This document shows, piece after piece, positions 28,727 through 38,248 of a stretch of DNA of 64,000 bases. The position numbers and the translations under genes were made by a program. Position 1 is the first letter of the stretch, and every line of letters starts with the position of its first letter. Below the pieces are notes generated by a model. It saw only the letters and a list, made by a program, of their open reading frames with translations, was not told the DNA's origin and searched no databases. Source of the stretch: Torulaspora globosa (taxonomy: Eukaryota > Ascomycota > Saccharomycetes > Saccharomycetales > Saccharomycetaceae); assembly GCF_014133895.1 (NCBI RefSeq), contig NC_050728.1:992001-1056000 (forward strand). The letters are read 5' to 3'.

Positions 28727-31033
28727 TTATTTCTTGTATTGTTCGCGGAAGTACTTGGCAGCTTCAACCATGTGGGTCAAAGACAACTTCGTTTCTTCCC
28801 AATCTCTTGTTTTCAAACCACAGTCTGGGTTGACCCAGAACTTTTCAGCTGGATAAGACTTCAAGATAGTTTGAATCTTGGAGATGAACTCATCCTTGGA
28901 TGGAACTCTTGGAGAGTGAATGTCGAACAAACCTAGACCGATGTGGTTTGGATAGTTTTTGAATTCGGCAATGTAGTTTGGATCGTCCTTCTTGGAGAAT
29001 TCGATGGAGACGACATCTGCGTCCAAGGCCTTGATGTGGTTTGGATCCAAATCGGAGTAACAGAAGTGGGAGTGGATTTGAGTGTCGTTGGCAACACCGG
29101 AGGTGGCTACTCTGAAAGCTTCGGCGGCCCACTTCAAGTAGGCGGATCTTTCGGCGCCGGCTCTCAATGGCAAACCTTCTCTGATGGCTGGTTCATCGAC
29201 TTGGATAATTCTGATACCGGCAGATTCCAAGTCGTTAACCTCATCTCTCAAAGCCAAAGCCAATTGCAGAGCTTGGGTTTTCTGGTCAACGTCATCTCTT
29301 GGGAAGGACCATCTCAAACAGGTGACTGGACCGGTCAACATACCCTTGACTGGTTTGGTGGTGATGGATTGAGCGTAGACAGATTCCTTGACAGACATTG
29401 GCTTTGGTCTGGACAAGTCACCGACAATGATAGGTGGCCTGACGTATCTGGAACCGTAAGACTGGACCCAACCGTTGGTGGTGAAAGTGTAACCGTTTAT
29501 TTGCTCACCAAAATATTGAACCATATCGTTTCTTTCTGGTTCACCGTGGACCAAGACATCCAAACCGATTTCTTCCTGGAACCTGATGACCGCTTCGATC
29601 TCAGAGTTTATGAATTTTTCATATTCTTCAGCAGTGATGGTACCCTTGGCAAACTTGTTTCTGTTGATTCTGATGTCTTTAGTTTGTGGGAAAGAACCGA
29701 TGGTGGTAGTTGGGAACAAAGGCAAGTTGAAACGCTTGCTTTGCTCGGCCAATCTCTCTTCGAATGGAACAGCGCGCTTAGCCATCTTCTCATCGATAGA
29801 AGCGACTCTCTTCTGAACAGCTTCATCGTTAGTGATCTTGGAGGAAGCTCTGGAAGAAACGGATTGAGCGTTGGCCTTCAGCTCAGCAGAGACATCTTCG
29901 CCAGAGACATTCTTGGCAATGATAACGACTTCCTTGACTTTTTGGGTAGCGAAAGAGAACCAGTCCTTGATCTCTGGGTTCAATTTAGTTTCGTTCTCCA
30001 AGTCGACTGGAGTGTGCAACAAAGACGAAGAAGAGGAGACGACAACTCTGTCGGCACCCAACTTCTCAATAGCCTTGTTGACTAATGCGGAGGACTTGGC
30101 AAAATCATTCTTCCAGATGTTTCTACCATCGACGACACCAACAGATAGTTTTTGGTTCTCCCCAACGATTGACAGAACATCGTCGAATTGAGCTGGAGCT
30201 CTGACGAAATCGAAATGTAGAGCAGCAACCGGTAGGTTCTTTAGAGAATCCAAGTTTGGAACCACGGTACCGAAATAGGTAGCCAATGTGATTTGTGGCA
30301 ATGAAGCAGCCTTGGAACCAAAGAATTGGTAAGCCTTCCTAATAGCTTCCTGAGCTTGCTGTGGCAAATCCAAAACTAGGATTGGTTCATCCAACTGAAC
30401 TTCAGTGGCGCCAGCGGCCTTCAACTTGGACAAGATCTCGACATAGACTGGCAACAATTTTTCCAATAGAGACAATGGTTCCAGATCCAAAGAATCCTTG
30501 TCAGCCTTACCCAAGAACAAGTAGGAGACAGGACCCAATAGAACAGGTCTGGTTTGAATGCCCAATTCCTTGGCCTCCAAAAATTCATCGACTGGCTTTT
30601 GGCCGTTCAATTTGAATTCAGTAGAGTGAGAGAAAGTTGGTCTGACGTAATGGTAGTTGGAGTCGAACCATTTCACCATTTCCAAAGCGGTGACGTCAAC
30701 AGCTTTCTCGGTCTCGGTGGCCTTTCTTTGCAAACCTCTGCCCATGGCAAACAAAGTGTCGATAGGAGCCAAATTGTACTTAGCGTAACGTTCTGGGATT
30801 ACGTTGAACAACAAGGACAAATCTAGCACTTGATCGTAGAAGGAGAAATCGTTAGATGGGATGATGTCCACACCAGAGTCCTTCTGCAGCTTCCAGTTCG
30901 CACTTCTGATCTCCCTACCAACATTGAACAATTCTTCCACTGAAGCTTTTCCCTTCCAGTAAGATTCAGTGATCTTCTTCAACTCTCTGTTTGGCCCAAT
31001 TCTTGGGAAACCTAGAATAGCAGATTGAACCAT
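28727..31033 (-). CDS. MET6: Cobalamin-independent methionine synthase
   Basis: A 768-residue enzyme (S. cerevisiae Met6 is 767) that transfers the methyl group of 5-methyltetrahydrofolate (triglutamate form) to homocysteine to make methionine. It begins MVQSAILGFPRIGPNRELKK. The C-terminal catalytic half holds the zinc ligands in IHSHFCYSD and NPDCGLKTRDWEE, and the folate and homocysteine-binding block TTIGSFPQT. The frame upstream of the ATG at 31033 begins at a TTG and was not used. The codon use is strongly biased (AAG, TTG, GGT, GCC), as for a highly expressed gene, which also explains a long empty antisense frame. Gcn4- and Met31/32-like motifs occur upstream. Confidence 0.97.
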   Translation of the reverse strand: MVQSAILGFPRIGPNRELKKITESYWKGKASVEELFNVGREIRSANWKLQKDSGVDIIPSNDFSFYDQVLDLSLLFNVIPERYAKYNLAPIDTLFAMGRGLQRKATETEKAVDVTALEMVKWFDSNYHYVRPTFSHSTEFKLNGQKPVDEFLEAKELGIQTRPVLLGPVSYLFLGKADKDSLDLEPLSLLEKLLPVYVEILSKLKAAGATEVQLDEPILVLDLPQQAQEAIRKAYQFFGSKAASLPQITLATYFGTVVPNLDSLKNLPVAALHFDFVRAPAQFDDVLSIVGENQKLSVGVVDGRNIWKNDFAKSSALVNKAIEKLGADRVVVSSSSSLLHTPVDLENETKLNPEIKDWFSFATQKVKEVVIIAKNVSGEDVSAELKANAQSVSSRASSKITNDEAVQKRVASIDEKMAKRAVPFEERLAEQSKRFNLPLFPTTTIGSFPQTKDIRINRNKFAKGTITAEEYEKFINSEIEAVIRFQEEIGLDVLVHGEPERNDMVQYFGEQINGYTFTTNGWVQSYGSRYVRPPIIVGDLSRPKPMSVKESVYAQSITTKPVKGMLTGPVTCLRWSFPRDDVDQKTQALQLALALRDEVNDLESAGIRIIQVDEPAIREGLPLRAGAERSAYLKWAAEAFRVATSGVANDTQIHSHFCYSDLDPNHIKALDADVVSIEFSKKDDPNYIAEFKNYPNHIGLGLFDIHSPRVPSKDEFISKIQTILKSYPAEKFWVNPDCGLKTRDWEETKLSLTHMVEAAKYFREQYKK

Positions 31034-31783
31034 TTTCAATTAATGTTCCTTTGTATGTCTTACTTCGAGACAAAAGATTTACACCAGACTGAGTGGAAAA
31101 CAAGTAAAAACTGATTCCAAACTTCCGATCGACACTGATCTTCAGCCTTCTTATATATGCCTTGGTTCTCTTTCCACACTACCTTGAACCTTTTTTTTCA
31201 CATTTTCATAGTAAGGCCTTACGGACGACAGTAATTGCCAAACGAGAAGTGGAACAAAGCGAAGTATTATTCACATGTGGAATGCCACAACAACGCGCTC
31301 CGCTAAGGATCCTAACGCACGTTTTGTTTCATCCTCGACTTCTCTCTCTCTTGCCCTCCGCTTCCTGCGAAAGTTGTGGACGCCTCCTATGAAAATGGGT
31401 TCTACTAATTGAACGGGAATTCTGTACGGTAATCCATCACCGAACAAGTCGCACTTGATTGAGCTTCAGATTCCGCATGGCTACAGATAATTCCAGTGGA
31501 ACCAGCCTATTTCGTACATTATTTTTTCCCCTAGCATCGATTTGCCGACGCCATCGGTGTTATACAGATTTCGGAAGCCACATCTGTTAGGTACCACAGT
31601 TAGCCATAGTAAACGCCACAACGTAGTTATCGCCAATTGACTCATTGGATTTCAACAGATGTCAATCCACGTAGGCCGGGTTACGGTTGATTGTTCTCTT
31701 GGTTATGGTACGAGGCAATGAACTTCTTGACGTATAACTGATGATTTGGCTGGTTGCACTAGAAGCGTTGGTTCAGAAGGTTG
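31034..31783. promoter_or_regulatory. Divergent promoter region MET6 / IES5
   Basis: 0.75 kb. On the MET6 side, a TATATAAG-type TATA box lies near 31151-31158 on the minus strand, about 120 bp before the ATG. Farther out are CCACAGTT at about 31597, which resembles a Met31/Met32 site, and TGACTCA at 31638-31644, a Gcn4-type site. The Gcn4 site is 600 bp from MET6 and 140 bp from IES5, so which gene it serves is uncertain. No RNA gene was seen. Confidence 0.5.
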
Positions 31784-32149
31784 ATGGTCAGTAGCAGGGG
31801 TTCAATATCGGTGGAAGCCGAGTACAGGAAACTTCTGTCGAGAAATGATGAATTGACTAAACAGGAGGCCACTCTGAAGAAGGAATATACCACACTCTTG
31901 AGGAAAATCTCGAGTCTTGCACGCGTCTTGAGTAAAATGGAACCTGATATGGGGTGTTCTTCTGATGAACCTAGACTTATATCTGAAGCGGCACTGGTGA
32001 GGGCGCCGAGACTGCGGTGGTACAATGAACAGATATCGCTGGTGGAGTCTTTGTCGCGGGAGAACCAGGAAATACCGATTCCTGACGAGTTGATGGAGTC
32101 TTATAGGCTGTCTAAGGATACTCCTCTGTTACATAGGGATTCGAATTAA
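31784..32149 (+). CDS. IES5: INO80 chromatin-remodelling complex subunit Ies5
   Basis: A 121-residue protein (S. cerevisiae Ies5 is 125) with a helical, coiled-coil-like N-terminal half (EAEYRKLLSRNDELTKQEATLKK) followed by a short conserved stretch with IPIPDELMESYRLS. Ies5 is a small subunit of the INO80 complex, which slides nucleosomes and removes H2A.Z. The first ATG is at 31784. The stop codon overlaps the stop codon of TSC11 on the other strand by four bases. Sequence similarity alone would be modest; the position between MET6 and TSC11 (YER091C-YER092W-YER093C) makes the call secure. Confidence 0.88.
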   Translation: MVSSRGSISVEAEYRKLLSRNDELTKQEATLKKEYTTLLRKISSLARVLSKMEPDMGCSSDEPRLISEAALVRAPRLRWYNEQISLVESLSRENQEIPIPDELMESYRLSKDTPLLHRDSN

Positions 32150-35100
32150 GCTCTCTTTCTGTCATGCCTTATAACGTTTTCCAGGGCTTTTTCGTTGATG
32201 AATAGACCACAGAGGAACTTTCGAACGTGTGGTTTGAACCTGAACTGGGCCATCATCTCCATGATCTTGAAGAACACGACTTCGCTTTCGAATAGTTTTG
32301 GTCCATATCTGTGGTTCATGTTTGTGATCTCCTTTATGGCGTTATTGGACAGGATGTGGTTGCCGAGTTGACTGACGGCTTCAAGGATTTCACTCAGAAT
32401 TTTGTCTTCTTCGGCGGTATGTAGCTGCTTCGTTCTATAGGCTTGCTCCTGTAAGAGGAGCCTTTCTGCATTTCCTGTTGGCTCCTCCGTGGTGTCGTCG
32501 TTCAACGGGTTGTCTATCATATCTTTCTCTGTCAGTAATAGATCGAGGTTAAAATTTATCGGTTCGACTTCGCCAACCAATTCGCCATGCACTGCATCGA
32601 ACTCGATCATTTCCTCTTTGTAATTGTCCTGCATGGACCACGGCATTTCTTTGAAGGATAGAAATTTATCCAATCTCTTTGGGTATGTGATTCCCATAGC
32701 GTTTCCTTGGACGTTCAGACAGCAGCACCAGCCCATTTCATCTAAAATTTCGCATCCTTCCTGGGTCCTGCTCATTAACCCTAAAGCGAAAAATGCTGTG
32801 AATCTCACCGTTGTTTCGCTGGCCTGGTAGGAGATTTTGATAATCTCTTTAACAACTTCGAAATTGTCGAGCAACCCGATGCCCAGCGTGGTAGAGCCTA
32901 TATAACCGGCACACCACAGTGCCGATTTGACGTCCATGGCTTGATCTTGATTTTCAGGTTTCTGTGCATCTGAGTCAGATGTATATTTTTTAATCGTACT
33001 GATGAAAGTTAGAAGATCACCACCTTTGCTAATGAGGGCTATACCATCTTCAGTTTTAGCAAGACTGCCATAGAAATGTTGTGGTAGCCTTTTCGTCTGA
33101 TGGTCTTTATGCGATGCGTAGGTCGAAGGGTCATAATCATCTATAGTTAGGAATCCCTCAATATATGAAACAAACTCTCTGTTTTTCGACTCTAACCAGG
33201 ACTTTCTTTCTGCTTCGACAAAGTCAATGCTATTCAATAGCTTAAAACCATAAGGCGTTCCCAAGAGCTCGAAGAGCAAGGGCGATCGTATGAAAACCAT
33301 TTGCTTAAGTGAAGTCTTAAGCGAAGAAATCGTCTCCTGAGAGCATTCCTCCGCCATGATACAATCATATAAAGCTTGGTCTGCCGCAGCAACCACTTTC
33401 GGACTGAGGTCGTAGAGTTGTCGTGTTAGCATGTCAATGACGTACTTTTGTAAGCTCTTTCTGTCATGGATTATTCCAAAATTGCCGCTATCTTGATTAG
33501 AATCGTATACTTCTTTCAGTTTATCAGCTAAGTTTTCTGTGGCCCTAACTCTGATCTCCTCATTTGAGATGACAAGAGCCTTTCCGATGATGGTCTTGCA
33601 ATGACCAGAATATTTCAGACCAAGCTCCGGCAAAGTTAGTTGTAAAAATCGAAGTGACAAAGGGGAATCGCAATCGAACATTTTGTAAAACACAGTGAAG
33701 AAATTCCAACGTTTCAGGACCATGATACCATTAGATGATTGGGTGAGCACACCAATAAACTTAAAATACCCAGAAATAAGCTTAGTATCCAGAGTGCTGT
33801 TATTAATTATATTGCCTGTTGTATGCCCTTCCATGGCACGATAAAGCAATGAGGCGAGTTGGGATATAATCTTTGTATCATCCATCAGGATCTTCGTGCC
33901 AACCCCAGTGGCTGTGAGCATTCGAAAGAACTGACAACCTACCTCCACGTACCTCTGAGATTGACGTGTGCCTTTGTTGATGGCAGAAAACCTCATTCTT
34001 AGAGGTCTGTAAAAGACCAGCAGTCGCCTGATAAACTTGGTGGATCTCGCAAGTTCATCCAACTGCTTAACATTGCGCAACGGACCTTCCACTAATTCCA
34101 ATATCAGATTCCAATTCCACTTCGAGAAATCTTTCGTTTGCAGAACTTTCGAATCATAGACCATCTTTCTGAATTTCAAATCGTCAAATTTACGTCCCAT
34201 TTTGCTGCCTTTGATGTTCTGGGAAAAGTTCTTCACATTTTTGCGATAATCTATTGTTGCCATGCCTAAGGTATTTCGACTTTTATTCACATTACTGGAC
34301 ATTTTGCAGAACTCAAAGGCTTCCTCATAAAGTGCAGCGTTGCAGGGCGGCGCCACTTCGTTGGCAAACGAAACATTCATACCTAGAAGATTCATTGCCA
34401 AATTAAGGAACTCGCTCAGCAAGTACCTTACTTTGGAGACTAACATAGCCCTAACGTCATTCTCCTTATTCTTGTCAATTAGCTTCATCACTTGTTCCAC
34501 GAAGCCACTGCGATGCAGTATGAGCACAAGCAAAGCTGTATGTTGATTAACGAGCATAGATTCCTCAACGAACTGAGACGGCACCAGATCAAATGAACCT
34601 TTAGGATCTTTGTAGAATATTTTCTTGATGCGCAACACATCCAGAAAGACGTCAATTAAATATTGGGCACAAAATGGAATCTGGAAGAACGATAATAGTG
34701 CTTTTAAGGGCTTGAAATTATCAATCGAGAAAAGCATCAATCCGTTATAGTCTTTCAACGCTTTAGCGAGAAGAAGTGAAGCATTTCGCATTCTTTCCAC
34801 TTGAAAAGAAGCTTTTGTGTTGGTGTCAGAGAATACCGTTATAAGCACTGAAATATCAAAATCCTTTAAGACGTACTGTCTTGTGGAATTTGACGACATT
34901 AATTGCAGAACTGTATCCAGGATAATGGACGCGACCGAAAAATGAGAGTAGTCTCTCAAGGCTGCCTCCAATACCCTCATGCCCTGGCAGTCATTCACCG
35001 CATCCGGAGCAATAAAGCAAAGCTCGAGTAACGTTTCCAGCGCTGCATGCCTCAACTTGTCATCTTGCTTCTCAATGCAACTTATTACAGCCTGAAGTAT

Positions 35101-36279
35101 TTCTTTCGGGATCCGTGCATTTATATCTATGAATGCTCTTACGAATTTGAGTGCTTGTTCTCTCTCGACATGATACACGTTCTCTTTGGCTAAAGACACG
35201 ACGATAAAGGCATCAAAATGAAGTTGGAATAACCATTCCACGAATGCTGCGTCTGTAATAAGATATCTGCAAACTCTGTATGCGGCAGCGGCTATGATTT
35301 TGTCGCCGCTAAGCAAAAGGGCCTGCATAGATGGCATGAATGAGTGTAAAACTAAGTTTTTTCTGATTTCGGGCTGTTCCTTAAGCAACGACACCAGGCC
35401 GTTAGCCTTTTTCAACACAAGCCCTGGACTTAAGCTCGTATCCTGTAAACTTTGCATGTAGTCACTTACAAGCCAAGTTGCGGTCTCAATATGGGAGGTA
35501 TTAAATGTAGTACTAGCCGCTGAACTTATTCGGGCAGAAGAACTCCCCAGGGAACGTGCCTCGTCATTCTTGTGTGCATGTCTGAGTTGCACTTCTTCTT
35601 CTTCTTCATCCTCTTCGTCCTCTTCGTCTTCCTCATCCTCCTCATCTGCAACATGATCTCTTTTAGAATCTGCTGCATCTCCATTCCCAAACGTACTCAG
35701 ACTGGAGCTACTTTGTTGCCGACCAACGTTCTCCAGCGAGCCATGGTTCATCATTTTAACTTGCAATCTATCGGGCAGCTTCCCCAGATCCTTCAATCTC
35801 TTAGACTGCTCATGCTGGTGCTTCAAATCAGCAATCTGTCGCTCCAGCTTCCTTATTACCTTGTCCATATCTCGAATTTGGCTATTCGCTCGGATTCTCA
35901 TCGAATGTTTATGCAGATGATCAGTTGAGTAGGCCCCCTTGTATATTTCAGATGTCGCCGAGTCTCGTATTCGTTCTGCATTCTCCTTGCCCTTTCTAGC
36001 CTGCACCAACTGTTGCTGCAACTCATTAATCTCATTCCTCAGGGCTAATAGGGCCTTACTCACGCTGGTTCGAGGCCTTCTTGCTTGCAGTGGACTTGCG
36101 GGAGAAGTGGGAGCATTGGCTAGTTTTTGGGTAGATACAAATGAAGTTGAAAGCACCAAATTCTGCCTGTTTCTCTTATTACCGCTATTGTAATTTCCAA
36201 CCATCATGCTATCGTTAGTCGCTGTGTCCAATCTGGAGCGAAGTCTATCATCATTTGGGCTACCCTTCATGCTCGACAT
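32146..36279 (-). CDS. TSC11: TORC2 subunit Avo3/Rictor
   Basis: A 1377-residue protein (S. cerevisiae Tsc11/Avo3 is 1430). The N-terminus is polar and holds a coiled coil (about residues 70-165) and a run of about 20 consecutive acidic residues near 215-233. From about residue 270 to the end is the helical armadillo-like body of Rictor family proteins, with conserved blocks such as RHAALETLLELCFIAPDAVNDC and TVRFTAFFALGLMSRTQEGCE. Avo3 is an essential scaffold of TOR complex 2, which controls actin, sphingolipid synthesis and Ypk1 at the plasma membrane; it also blocks rapamycin-FKBP12 binding to Tor2. The frame is open throughout, with no intron. Confidence 0.95.
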   Translation of the reverse strand: MSSMKGSPNDDRLRSRLDTATNDSMMVGNYNSGNKRNRQNLVLSTSFVSTQKLANAPTSPASPLQARRPRTSVSKALLALRNEINELQQQLVQARKGKENAERIRDSATSEIYKGAYSTDHLHKHSMRIRANSQIRDMDKVIRKLERQIADLKHQHEQSKRLKDLGKLPDRLQVKMMNHGSLENVGRQQSSSSLSTFGNGDAADSKRDHVADEEDEEDEEDEEDEEEEEVQLRHAHKNDEARSLGSSSARISSAASTTFNTSHIETATWLVSDYMQSLQDTSLSPGLVLKKANGLVSLLKEQPEIRKNLVLHSFMPSMQALLLSGDKIIAAAAYRVCRYLITDAAFVEWLFQLHFDAFIVVSLAKENVYHVEREQALKFVRAFIDINARIPKEILQAVISCIEKQDDKLRHAALETLLELCFIAPDAVNDCQGMRVLEAALRDYSHFSVASIILDTVLQLMSSNSTRQYVLKDFDISVLITVFSDTNTKASFQVERMRNASLLLAKALKDYNGLMLFSIDNFKPLKALLSFFQIPFCAQYLIDVFLDVLRIKKIFYKDPKGSFDLVPSQFVEESMLVNQHTALLVLILHRSGFVEQVMKLIDKNKENDVRAMLVSKVRYLLSEFLNLAMNLLGMNVSFANEVAPPCNAALYEEAFEFCKMSSNVNKSRNTLGMATIDYRKNVKNFSQNIKGSKMGRKFDDLKFRKMVYDSKVLQTKDFSKWNWNLILELVEGPLRNVKQLDELARSTKFIRRLLVFYRPLRMRFSAINKGTRQSQRYVEVGCQFFRMLTATGVGTKILMDDTKIISQLASLLYRAMEGHTTGNIINNSTLDTKLISGYFKFIGVLTQSSNGIMVLKRWNFFTVFYKMFDCDSPLSLRFLQLTLPELGLKYSGHCKTIIGKALVISNEEIRVRATENLADKLKEVYDSNQDSGNFGIIHDRKSLQKYVIDMLTRQLYDLSPKVVAAADQALYDCIMAEECSQETISSLKTSLKQMVFIRSPLLFELLGTPYGFKLLNSIDFVEAERKSWLESKNREFVSYIEGFLTIDDYDPSTYASHKDHQTKRLPQHFYGSLAKTEDGIALISKGGDLLTFISTIKKYTSDSDAQKPENQDQAMDVKSALWCAGYIGSTTLGIGLLDNFEVVKEIIKISYQASETTVRFTAFFALGLMSRTQEGCEILDEMGWCCCLNVQGNAMGITYPKRLDKFLSFKEMPWSMQDNYKEEMIEFDAVHGELVGEVEPINFNLDLLLTEKDMIDNPLNDDTTEEPTGNAERLLLQEQAYRTKQLHTAEEDKILSEILEAVSQLGNHILSNNAIKEITNMNHRYGPKLFESEVVFFKIMEMMAQFRFKPHVRKFLCGLFINEKALENVIRHDRKRA

Positions 36280-36475
36280 AGCGGTTAGAAGAGCCCCAGG
36301 ACTTATCAGATCCGTGCTGATGAGCTTTCACTACACGTAGCTGCCAACTCTAACATGATTCGCCTCGATGGATTAGCTATATAGTACTATATACATGTTC
36401 ACGTGATGGCTCTTATCAGGCCGATCTTGAAGTCCTTATATATAAAGTGGCAGTTTGGCTGTCCAGTTCTGCCGT

Positions 36476-37004
36476 TCACGACTTATTACTGCTGTTTTCC
36501 TTGAGCAGACTTTCTATCTGATCAACTACCTTGGCGGTGTCGTCATCGAGAGGCATGTTAATTAGAGCTTCCTCCGACGTTAAATCTTGTCCCATCAAGC
36601 GTTTAGCTTTAAGACTGAATTCCGGTATTGTAGAAATGTCCCAGATCCAACAGGACCCAAATAAAAGCATCGAGAACCCGCCGACTGCCAAACCCGTGCC
36701 AAGCACTAGGGCGCTGGCCGCTTCCGCCTGGTAGGAGAATGGCGGCGACTTGTAATTCAATTGGAACATGTGCGGCACATCTACCGTTTGTTAGTAACAC
36801 AATCGCATACTAGAGAGCTGTCGAGATGTACAACATACACTTCCGTGATTTGATTCCCCTGTAGGCCAACCGGCAAGACAGCAGGGTTAACGCGGTAGCA
36901 CCGAAGAACCTTAGCATCTGCTGCTTTCGCCTCTGTTTGTATTCATTGGAAAGAGTCGATATTTGTCTTATGGTGAAGCCTTCAGTCGTGCCAGAATCAC
37001 TCAT
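36476..37004 (-). CDS. AIM11: Aim11, two-exon mitochondrial membrane protein
   Basis: A spliced gene: exon 1 is 36839-37004, the intron is 36781-36838, and exon 2 is 36476-36780. The product is 156 residues. The exon junction restores [20 protein letters not shown], which closely matches S. cerevisiae Aim11 (RKYVPSIFQQNYKLPPFS). Two hydrophobic segments are visible (about residues 30-50 and 77-103), so it is probably an inner-membrane protein; its function is unknown beyond a role in mitochondrial inheritance screens. The 58-nt intron has GTATGT, TACTAAC (36790-36796 on the minus strand) and a TAG end. S. cerevisiae keeps two ohnologues, AIM11 and YBL059W, both spliced. The gene is divergent from CMC2. 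Confidence 0.92.
36781..36838 (-). other. Spliceosomal intron of AIM11 (58 nt)
   Basis: On the minus strand it opens with GTATGT at 36838-36833, has TACTAAC at 36796-36790 and ends in TAG at 36783-36781. The branch point is only nine bases from the 3' splice site, which is short. The reading phase is 1, with exon lengths 166 and 305. Confidence 0.9.
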
Positions 37005-37163
37005 TCTTTCTCTAGATACTTCTTATTACAGTGTTTGTCGGCTTCGATGTTTTTCGGTTATAAAGAGATTGATGAGCTTATTGAAAAGCAGGAGTAGCAC
37101 CTCTTGCAAGCTAACTAGCTACTGTTACCTTGAGTAGACTTTTGCAATCGACTGATTCAAGCT

Positions 37164-37544
37164 ATGCATCCACAACTAGAAGCCAGGAGGTTCAACTGTA
37201 AGTGAAGGTCGTTATTTAGGCCAAGAGGGCATATTACTAACTGATGATGCACCTGTACAGCCTGCTATGAGCTAATTCAAGCTTTAGACAAATGCCACCA
37301 GCAGGAATACTACAAGAGGATCTTTGGATTGTGTAATAACGAGAAAGAAGCTTTGAGCCAATGTTTACATGAGGCGAGATTGGCCGGAGAGAGAGAGGCT
37401 ATCAAACAAAGGAGGCAGGAACGTAAGACGATGGAAGAAAAGTGGAAGAAGATTGATGAAGAGGAATACGGGGAAGATGCTATCCTTAAGAAGATCATCG
37501 AAAGGTACCAAGCTAAAAAGAACGGTTCGAACGGCTCGGAGTGA
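37164..37544 (+). CDS. CMC2: Cmc2, twin CX9C mitochondrial IMS protein
   Basis: A spliced gene: exon 1 is 37164-37197 (MHPQLEARRFN plus one base), the intron is 37198-37260, and exon 2 is 37261-37544. The product is 105 residues (S. cerevisiae Cmc2 is 109). Splicing restores the first CX9C pair, CYELIQALDKC; the second is CNNEKEALSQC. The C-terminal half is a charged helix with WKKIDEEEYGEDAILKKI, as in S. cerevisiae. Twin CX9C proteins enter the intermembrane space through Mia40; Cmc2 acts with Cmc1 in cytochrome c oxidase assembly and copper handling. Without the intron the first exon and the start codon would be missed. It shares a 159-bp promoter with AIM11. Confidence 0.94.
37198..37260 (+). 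other. Spliceosomal intron of CMC2 (63 nt)
   Basis: GTAAGT at 37198-37203, TACTAAC at 37235-37241 and CAG at 37258-37260. Phase is 1. It falls after codon 11, the usual 5'-biased position of yeast introns, at the same place as the S. cerevisiae CMC2 intron judging by the protein alignment. Confidence 0.92.
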
Positions 37545-37630
37545 GAAACTGTCCAAGATCGCGGAAACCTTATGCAACGGCTGTAAATATTTATTCTAAA
37601 ATTTTGGTACAAACGGGAACTATACGATGC

Positions 37631-38248
37631 TCAATCTTGTCTTGTTTTTAGATATCTCTTGACCACTTTATCCTTCTTTATTATGTATACCACAGCACCC
37701 CAACCGGATAGCGCGTCACGGTCTGCAGCATTCAGTAGTGCCTGGCTTATTGTCTCGAACAAGTCTTCAGCCTCAAGATTAGGCTCATAAAGGGACTCGC
37801 ACATACCAAACAACTGGTCCGATGCTGTACCACTCACAATGAAATCCTTGGCCTCGTCGATACAGCCGATGAGGTCGAACCCGGCGATGAATGGCTTTTC
37901 TGTCTTGCTGTTGATACCTGCAACCACTGGGCCTACGAAATACGGTCCAAATCTTCTCTCATAAAGTGTGCTCGATACAAGCTGTGTGAACGTCTCAGGT
38001 TCAATCGGTCTATTCTCTCTTAGCTTATAGAGATTTGTCTTGTACCGAAACGTTTCGCTTAACGTTGTAACATCTGTAGCTAAACCTGTTATACCTAAAA
38101 AGACATGGCCGTAATGGAATATCTTCTCAAATTTGTTCGACACACCTAGCGATTGGCTCCCCAGCCTTAGATCAGATGCAATGGCTACACAATCTTTGCC
38201 GGCCATTGCCACCACAATACCACCGTTTATCGAGCTGGGATCAGACAT
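37631..38248 (-). CDS. PUP3: 20S proteasome subunit beta-3
   Basis: A 205-residue protein, the exact length of S. cerevisiae Pup3. It begins MSDPSSINGGIVVAMAGKDCVAIASDLRLG, with Gly at the position where catalytic beta subunits carry the nucleophile Thr, so it is an inactive structural subunit and has no long propeptide. The rest follows the beta-subunit fold (KIFHYGHVFLGITGLATD, PFIAGFDLIGCIDEAKDF). It builds the beta ring of the 20S core. A PACE element stands about 105 bp upstream. It converges on CMC2 with 86 bp between stop codons, matching YER094C next to the YBL059 pair. Confidence 0.97.
   Translation of the reverse strand: MSDPSSINGGIVVAMAGKDCVAIASDLRLGSQSLGVSNKFEKIFHYGHVFLGITGLATDVTTLSETFRYKTNLYKLRENRPIEPETFTQLVSSTLYERRFGPYFVGPVVAGINSKTEKPFIAGFDLIGCIDEAKDFIVSGTASDQLFGMCESLYEPNLEAEDLFETISQALLNAADRDALSGWGAVVYIIKKDKVVKRYLKTRQD

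Noticed and set aside
28943..30085. A 380-codon open frame antisense to MET6
   Set aside because: It has no recognisable domain and is explained by the strong codon bias of MET6, which removes stop codons from that antisense frame.
35572..35928. A hydrophobic Phe/Leu-rich frame antisense to TSC11
   Set aside because: It is the complement of the GAA/GAG acidic tract in TSC11, which reads as TTC and CTC on the other strand.
36399..36406. TCACGTGA upstream of TSC11, and similar CACGTG boxes at about 8392, 28207 and 54000, as centromere CDEI elements
   Set aside because: None is followed by an 80-90 bp very A/T-rich CDEII and a CDEIII-like CCGAA motif. They are better read as Cbf1-type promoter sites.
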